Source: JBJSXF01 sp046086225 (GTDB taxonomy: Bacteria > Actinomycetota > Acidimicrobiia > IMCC26256 > PALSA-610). From it: a stretch of 5,526 nt of DNA. Position 1 is the stretch's first letter, and every line of letters starts with the position of its first letter. The notes beneath the pieces are model-generated. The model made no database searches and was not told where the DNA came from. It saw only the letters and a list, made by a program, of their open reading frames with translations. A program made the translations under genes and the position numbers. The DNA is taken from contig JBJSXF010000071.1 in assembly GCA_046086225.1 (NCBI GenBank), positions 1 to 5,526 of the forward strand. The letters run 5' to 3'. Shown here piece by piece: positions 5,109 through 5,526 of this stretch.

Positions 5109-5526
5109 TTACTCGGCCGCGATCGCCCGGAGCACGTCGATCCGGGCGGCCCGCCGAGCCGGGAGGATCGCGGCCCCGACGCTCGCCACCGCGAGCACCA
5201 CCACGACCGACAGCAGCTGGCCCGGCGCGATCGCGAACGCAGTGAAGCCCTCGTCGCGCAACGCCCGCACGACGCTCCAGCCGAAGAGGAGGCCGATCGC
5301 CAAGCCGAGAAACGCCCCGAGCAACGCGATGATGACCGACTCCCAGCGGACTGCCGAGCGCACCTGGGCGCGCGACATGCCGACGGCCCGGAGCAGGCCG
5401 AGTTCGTGGATGCGCTCGTAGATCGAGAGCGCGAGCGTGTTGGCGATGCCGATGAGGGCGATGATGAGCGCCATCAGCAAGAGGGCGTAGACGATCCGCA
5501 CGAGTTGGTCGACCTGGGCTTCCTGC
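5109..5526 (-). CDS. ABC transporter permease, FtsX/MacB-type, C-terminal part
   Basis: This is the last 138 residues of a membrane protein whose beginning lies beyond the right edge; the frame stays open to base 5526 (QEAQVDQLVRIVYAL), and the stop is TAA at 5109-5111. Three hydrophobic segments are visible: one from IVYALLLMALIIALIG to NTLALSIY, one at SVIIALLGAFLGLAIGLLFG, and one at LLSVVVVLAVASVGAAIL. After the first comes the conserved cytoplasmic motif YERIHELGLLRAVGMSRAQV, the coupling-helix region that touches the ATPase. The end PARRAARIDVLRAIAAE is the typical FtsX-family C-terminus. Such permeases, with an ATPase partner, export lipoproteins, peptides or antibiotics, or transmit force to periplasmic or cell-wall enzymes. 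The GTG at 5499-5501 is internal, not the real start, because it would cut off the beginning of the first visible membrane segment. Substrate cannot be told from this part. Confidence 0.93.
   Translation of the reverse strand, partial: QEAQVDQLVRIVYALLLMALIIALIGIANTLALSIYERIHELGLLRAVGMSRAQVRSAVRWESVIIALLGAFLGLAIGLLFGWSVVRALRDEGFTAFAIAPGQLLSVVVVLAVASVGAAILPARRAARIDVLRAIAAE

Noticed and set aside
5088..5121. Inverted repeats CGCGGC/GCCGCG and GCCGA/TCGGC around the purE/permease stops as a bidirectional terminator
   Set aside because: The two pairings compete, the loops are long, the sequences are coding on both sides and no T-run follows.
1..5526. Mobile element, CRISPR array, toxin-antitoxin or defence island, tRNA or rRNA
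   Set aside because: No transposase or integrase motif, regularly spaced repeat, attachment-like terminal repeat or RNA-gene signature was seen; the genes look like ordinary chromosomal content.

Overview
The window is GC-rich and very densely packed, and its gene families point to an actinobacterium (Actinomycetota). The strongest indications are DUF3090, DUF3151, the SCO1664-type kinase-like family and the MSMEG_4193-type phosphomutase family, which I know from Actinobacteria. Several genes also appear to start on leaderless transcripts, a common actinobacterial habit. An acidimicrobial or related lineage is my guess from sequence flavour; the window does not prove it. Only about 143 of 5526 bases lie between the called genes, which suggests a compact genome.

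Layout. (1) Bases 2-169, plus strand: the 3' end of an unidentified gene, possibly the C-terminus of an F420 hydrogenase/dehydrogenase beta-subunit-like protein. (2) Bases 200-2121, minus strand: a three-gene operon read in the order histidine phosphatase (MSMEG_4193 type), DUF3090 protein with a C-terminal zinc-binding-like motif, then SCO1664-type PI3/4-kinase-like protein. The first two genes overlap by 4 bases. (3) Bases 2163-3601, plus strand: a DUF3151 protein followed after 11 bases by GDP-mannose 4,6-dehydratase. (4) Bases 3616-4578, minus strand: an FMN-dependent nitronate monooxygenase-family protein. (5) Bases 4608-5105, plus strand: PurE of purine synthesis. (6) Bases 5109-5526, minus strand: the C-terminal part of an FtsX/MacB-type ABC transporter permease that runs off the window.

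There are two tight divergent promoter regions (2122-2162 and 4579-4607) and three convergent ends (169/200, 3601/3616, 5105/5109). Every gene that must begin a transcript has a TANNNT-like -10 hexamer, or one close variant, ending 7-8 bases before its start codon. The same pattern precedes GDP-mannose dehydratase. That is the spacing expected for leaderless mRNAs, and it fixes several start codons.

The most interesting biology is the minus-strand cassette. A kinase-fold protein, a small zinc-binding-like protein and a phosphatase are translated from one transcript; the families are conserved but their shared substrate is unknown to me. The other genes are mostly recognisable metabolism: sugar-nucleotide conversion, nitronate oxidation, purine synthesis and an ABC export permease. 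I saw no mobile element, CRISPR array, tRNA or rRNA.
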